Shown: positions 29,503 to 32,216 of the stretch, piece after piece | Position numbering within the stretch: position 1 is the first letter of the stretch | How the letters are laid out: every line of letters begins with the position of its first letter | NCBI GenBank assembly: GCA_900542445.1 | Contig: UQNN01000023.1 | Span: 1 to 32,216 of the forward strand | Length of the DNA: 32,216 bases | Source: an uncultured Eubacteriales bacterium | Lineage (GTDB): Bacteria > Bacillota > Clostridia > Christensenellales > Aristaeellaceae | Reading direction: 5' to 3' | Notes under the pieces: generated by a model | Databases searched by the model: none | The model's input: only the letters and a program-made list of their open reading frames with translations | What the model was told of the DNA's origin: nothing | Made by a program: the position numbers and the translations under genes

Positions 29503-29688
29503 AATGGGATAAAGAAAACGAAGCGGATTCCTCCATGAAATGTGGGCGAAGACTGAATATTCCCTCATGAAATGTTGGATTTGGAGAAATATTCGCTCGT
29601 TTTTTCGCAGAGGGAAAGTGGAATAAGGCATAAGAAGTTATGGTATGATTGTGTTTTCCTGTCGGACATGATTTGATAGGGTATCGTC
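29503..29688. other. Intergenic region before hipBA
   Basis: No gene is seen. It contains two near-repeats, CATGAAATGTGGG and CATGAAATGTTGG, about 35 bases apart, of unknown meaning. Confidence 0.4.
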
Positions 29689-29717
29689 TTGAAAACAAAA
29701 ACGCATTGTGGTATACT
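29689..29717 (+). promoter_or_regulatory. Promoter of the hipBA operon
   Basis: TTGAAA (29,689-29,694) and TATACT (29,712-29,717) with a 17-base spacer, 75 bases before the hipB start. No obvious HipB operator pair was identified. Confidence 0.75.
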
Positions 29718-29791
29718 GAAATGGATAAAATATGGTCTATTAAACGTGGTTTCTAGAGATTTGTATCAAAAATGATCCGTTGGAGGATGAC

Positions 29792-30067
29792 ATGAAGTTC
29801 GTTTGGGAAACGCCGGAAGAAATCGACAAAGCGTTGGCGCAGCGTTTAAGCCGCATCCGCAAGCGCCGCAATCTTTCACAGCAGGCGCTGAGCGAAAAGA
29901 GCAACGTAAGCTATGGCAGCATCAAGCGCTTTGAAACGACGGGGCAGATTTCGTTGAACTCGCTGACAAAGTTGTGTGTTGCACTGGACTGCGCGGATGA
30001 AATCAAAAATCTGTTCACGAATGTGGAATACGGCAGCATTGAGGAGGTTATCCGTGAAAGAACGTAA
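29792..30067 (+). CDS. hipB: HipB-type Xre antitoxin
   Basis: 91-aa helix-turn-helix protein from ATG 29792 after TTGGAGGATG. Residues about 16-75 are an Xre HTH: QRLSRIRKRRNLSQQALSEK, SNVSYGSIKRFETTGQIS and LNSLTKLCVALDC. In HipBA modules this protein binds and restrains the HipA kinase and represses the operon. Its end overlaps the hipA start by 14 bases, as usual for such pairs. Confidence 0.88.
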   Translation: MKFVWETPEEIDKALAQRLSRIRKRRNLSQQALSEKSNVSYGSIKRFETTGQISLNSLTKLCVALDCADEIKNLFTNVEYGSIEEVIRERT

Positions 30068-31181
30068 GCTCGAAGTCTACCTCGGCGAGCGATTTGTCGG
30101 AACGATGGCGCAGACCGCGGATCGGCGGGTAGCGTTCGCTTATTCGGAAGAATGGCTGGACAACGGCTTTGCAATCAGTCCGTTTTCGCTGCCGGTGGAG
30201 CAAAAGGTCTTTGTTCCGACGAGCCAAGCGTTTTCCGGATTGTGGGGCGTGTTTGCCGATAGTCTGCCGGATGCGTGGGGGCAGCTGCTGGTCGATCGGA
30301 TGTTAAAGGCGCGGGGAATTCTTTCTGCGGATATGACGCAGTTGGAGCGTTTGGCGATCGTCGGCGATTCGGGAATGGGCGCGTTGGCGTATCGTCCGGC
30401 TTGGAATATCCAGCAGGATGCTGCGATTGATGATCTGGACGAGCTTTCCGCTCAATGTCATGCGATATTGAATCACGAGGATGCGGGTGATCTGGATGAA
30501 CTATTCCAAATGGGCGGCAGTTCCGGCGGCGCAAGACCGAAGATCATGACGGATGAGTGGATCATCAAGTTTCCGGCTTCCGATGAGATGAAGGATAGCG
30601 GCACGATGGAAAAAGCCTATATGGATTGCGCCGCGGACTGCGGAATCATCGTGCCGGAAACCAAACTGATGCCGTCCAGTGTGTGTGCGGGTTACTTTGC
30701 TGTAAAGCGGTTTGACCGAAGAAAGACGGATGGGCATATCGAGCGGCGGCACATGCTGACTGCGGCGGCGATTCTCGAAGTGGATTGGCGCACCGCCGCA
30801 ATGGACTATCATACGCTGATGAAACTGACGAAGATTCTGTCGCTGGATAATCGGGAAGATTTGGAGCAGATGTACAGACGGATGTGTTTCAATGTCTTTG
30901 CGCATAATCGCGATGACCATGCGAAGAATTTCAGCTGGATCTATGACGAACAGATGGATTGCTGGCATCCGTCGCCGGCGTATGATTTGACGTGGAGCAC
31001 GAACTACTTCGGAGAGCATAGCACGACGGTGGATGGAAACGGCAGAAATCCGGGGATGAAAGAGCTGCTGGCAGTTGGAAAAGCGGCGGGAATGAACGCG
31101 AAGAACTGCAAGAAGATTGTTGAGGAGATTTGGGAAAAGACGCGGACGCTTGAAGCGACATATCGGGGCTGGAAATCGTAG
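30054..31181 (+). CDS. hipA: HipA-type serine/threonine kinase toxin
   Basis: 375-aa HipA-family kinase; E. coli HipA stalls translation by phosphorylating glutamyl-tRNA synthetase, but targets vary. Start GTG 30054 follows GAGGAGG and overlaps hipB by 14 bases. The N-terminal HipA domain has LEVYLGERFVGTMAQTADRR and ISPFSLPVEQKVF, and GVFADSLPDAWGQLLVDRML near 64-83. The Gly-rich ATP loop is MGGSSGGARPK near 153-163, with a lysine in WIIKFP and FAVKRFDR. The catalytic loop HNRDDHAKNFSW is near 283-294 and the metal motif SPAYDLT near 306. All kinase landmarks appear intact. It ends 71 bases before a strong terminator. Confidence 0.92.
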   Translation: MKERKLEVYLGERFVGTMAQTADRRVAFAYSEEWLDNGFAISPFSLPVEQKVFVPTSQAFSGLWGVFADSLPDAWGQLLVDRMLKARGILSADMTQLERLAIVGDSGMGALAYRPAWNIQQDAAIDDLDELSAQCHAILNHEDAGDLDELFQMGGSSGGARPKIMTDEWIIKFPASDEMKDSGTMEKAYMDCAADCGIIVPETKLMPSSVCAGYFAVKRFDRRKTDGHIERRHMLTAAAILEVDWRTAAMDYHTLMKLTKILSLDNREDLEQMYRRMCFNVFAHNRDDHAKNFSWIYDEQMDCWHPSPAYDLTWSTNYFGEHSTTVDGNGRNPGMKELLAVGKAAGMNAKNCKKIVEEIWEKTRTLEATYRGWKS

Positions 31182-31252
31182 AATCTGCGTTTCAGTGAAA
31201 ATGGATTGCAGAAACGTGAATTGCTTTGAAACGATAACAGTATAGACGAGAG

Positions 31253-31280
31253 AGCGCGGCTTGAAAAGGCTGCGCTTTTT
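31253..31280 (+). terminator. Rho-independent terminator after hipBA
   Basis: AGCGCGGCTT, loop GAAA, AGGCTGCGCT and TTTT. It resembles the terminator at 29,474-29,502 closely in both stem arms, so the hipBA cassette is bracketed by near-copies. Confidence 0.8.
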
Positions 31281-31305
31281 GCATACCTAAAAGGAGAATG
31301 AGAAA

Positions 31306-32076
31306 ATGAAAACAACAATTACTGCCCTCTGCAACCAGAAAGGCGGCGTAGGTAAAACCACATCCTGCCTGAATCTCGGGGTAGGGCTTGCGCAGGAGGG
31401 AAAGAAAGTGCTGCTCGTTGATTGCGACCCACAGGGAAGTTTGACGATCAGCACAGGTTGTGCGCAGCCTGACAGCCTGCAAGACACGCTCTCTACTGCG
31501 ATGCTTGCGAAGATGATGGATACGCCGTATGATGTGAGCCGGGCAATCCTGCGTCACGGTGAAGGCGTGGATATTCTGCCTGCCAATATTGAATTGTCCG
31601 GCGTGGAGGTGACGATGGTCAATGCGATGAGTCGGGAGAAAATTCTCAAACAGACGCTTGAACCGCTCAAAGAAAAGTATGACCATATCCTGCTGGATTG
31701 CATGCCGTCACTGAGTATGCTCACGGTCAATGCGCTGGCAGCAGCAAACAGCGTTGTGATTCCCGTTCAGGCTCAATATCTTTCTGCGAAAGGCTTGGAG
31801 CAGCTGCTTGGCACGATTGCGAAGGTGCGCAGGCAGATTAACTCCAAGCTGACGATTGAGGATAAACGCCTGACACTCAAAGCAAAAGGGTTGATGTCGG
31901 TGATGCTGTCCCTGCCGGAGAACTGGGATTATACGCTGCGTGGGCTGTCGGCAATCAGCAAAGAGGGCGTGGACGCGATCAGCGAAGCCGTCAAGGAATT
32001 GGAGCGTTCGGGCTATGTGATCCGAAATCGAAAACGGGACGAGCGCGGACGGCTGAGCGGGACAGAGTATGATTGA
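31306..32076 (+). CDS. ParA-type ATPase fused to a replication-type winged-helix segment
   Basis: 256-aa protein from ATG 31306 after AAAAGGAG. Residues 1-185 are a ParA/Soj ATPase: deviant Walker A CNQKGGVGKTTSCLNLGVGL (9-28), Walker A' LLVDCDPQGSLT, Walker B HILLDCMPSL near 126, and VIPVQAQYLSAKGLEQLL. At about residue 186 (KLTIE) the ParA pattern ends early. It changes to DKRLTLKAKGLMSVMLSLPE and ELERSGYVIRNRKRDERGRL, which match the winged-helix start of DnaD/replication-type proteins found in Firmicute plasmids and integrative elements. The join is in frame. The final part of ParA (about 70 residues) and the rest of the HTH protein are missing, so a deletion that also removed parB is likely. 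Activity is uncertain. Confidence 0.85.
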   Translation: MKTTITALCNQKGGVGKTTSCLNLGVGLAQEGKKVLLVDCDPQGSLTISTGCAQPDSLQDTLSTAMLAKMMDTPYDVSRAILRHGEGVDILPANIELSGVEVTMVNAMSREKILKQTLEPLKEKYDHILLDCMPSLSMLTVNALAAANSVVIPVQAQYLSAKGLEQLLGTIAKVRRQINSKLTIEDKRLTLKAKGLMSVMLSLPENWDYTLRGLSAISKEGVDAISEAVKELERSGYVIRNRKRDERGRLSGTEYD

Positions 32077-32093
32077 GCGAGAAAGTCCGGGCA

Positions 32094-32114
32094 GAAAACT
32101 GTTCGGACTTTTCT
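32094..32114 (+). terminator. Terminator after the ParA fusion
   Basis: AGTCCG (32,094-32,099) and CGGACT (32,104-32,109) form a stem; a longer version may include flanking bases. TTTTC follows. Confidence 0.6.
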
Positions 32115-32134
32115 CATATATTCCAAAATGACGG

Positions 32135-32164
32135 TAGAACTGTTCACAAGTTTTATGGTATAAT
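32135..32164 (+). promoter_or_regulatory. Extended -10 promoter near the window end
   Basis: TGGTATAAT (32,156-32,164) is an extended -10; a weak -35 TAGAAC lies 18 bases before it. The gene it would drive is outside the window. Confidence 0.45.
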
Positions 32165-32216
32165 TTGAATACAAATTGAGCAACAAATCTGGGAAAACAT
32201 AATCATCAATGTGTAA

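Noticed and set aside
1..32216. CRISPR array, rRNA genes, replication origin
   Set aside because: No regularly spaced repeats, no rRNA-like sequence and no DnaA-box or iteron clusters were noticed on reading through.

Overview
The window looks like a chromosomal segment of an anaerobic gut-type Firmicute (class Clostridia; order not determinable from sequence alone). The evidence is strong AGGAGG-type ribosome binding sites, an oxygen-independent (Cbi-type) cobalamin pathway, Firmicute-style integrative-element genes (MobA/VirD2-type relaxase, sigma-like protein, Xis/Int pair at a tRNA) and palindromic intergenic repeats of the kind common in gut Clostridia. The B12 half is GC-rich; 18.0-18.5 kb and 21.6-24.8 kb are visibly AT-richer.

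Region 1 (1-18,070) is a two-armed vitamin B12 regulon. On the + strand a consensus promoter (398-426), a cobalamin riboswitch (448-604) and an attenuator (662-702) precede a tightly coupled operon: corrinoid uptake btuF-like, btuC, btuD, then cbiET, cbiF, cbiG, cbiH, cbiD, cbiC, cbiA, cbiJ, cbiK. Almost every junction is an ATGA/GTGA overlap. The operon covers cobalt insertion through cobyrinate a,c-diamide, except that no cbiL is present. Converging on it from the right, a second promoter plus cobalamin riboswitch (18,067-17,838, - strand) drives a five-gene Dpp/Opp/Nik-type ABC importer (binding protein, two permeases, two ATPases) and a small CGGC-family cysteine protein. Its control by B12 and its position beside the cobaltochelatase operon make it a candidate cobalt (or corrinoid-precursor) importer. 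A 132-bp palindromic element at 11,972-12,103 sits between the two operons and supplies a terminator to each.

Region 2 (about 18,080-27,320) is a decayed integrative-element zone. It holds an N-terminally truncated relaxase, a frameshifted Xre regulator, an intact sigma-like protein, a peptide deformylase-like gene, a truncated YdeI-family gene, an intact 558-aa DUF2971 protein, a shattered large serine recombinase, a small unknown gene, a gene-poor stretch, an excisionase, and a tyrosine integrase interrupted by one in-frame TGA. The zone ends at a tRNA-Arg(CCT) gene, which is preceded on its own strand by a second, truncated tRNA copy and a consensus promoter.

Region 3 (27,320-32,216) contains an IS110-like transposase remnant, a U32-peptidase-like protein, a short AbrB/SpoVT-type protein with an atypical C-terminus, a HipB/HipA toxin-antitoxin pair bracketed by near-identical terminators, and a ParA ATPase fused in frame to the winged-helix region of a replication-type protein.

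The most interesting points are the B12-riboswitch-controlled Nik/Opp-type importer with its CGGC partner, the repeat element acting as a shared terminator, the C-terminal extension on the BtuD-like ATPase, the DUF2971 cargo gene, and the ParA fusion.
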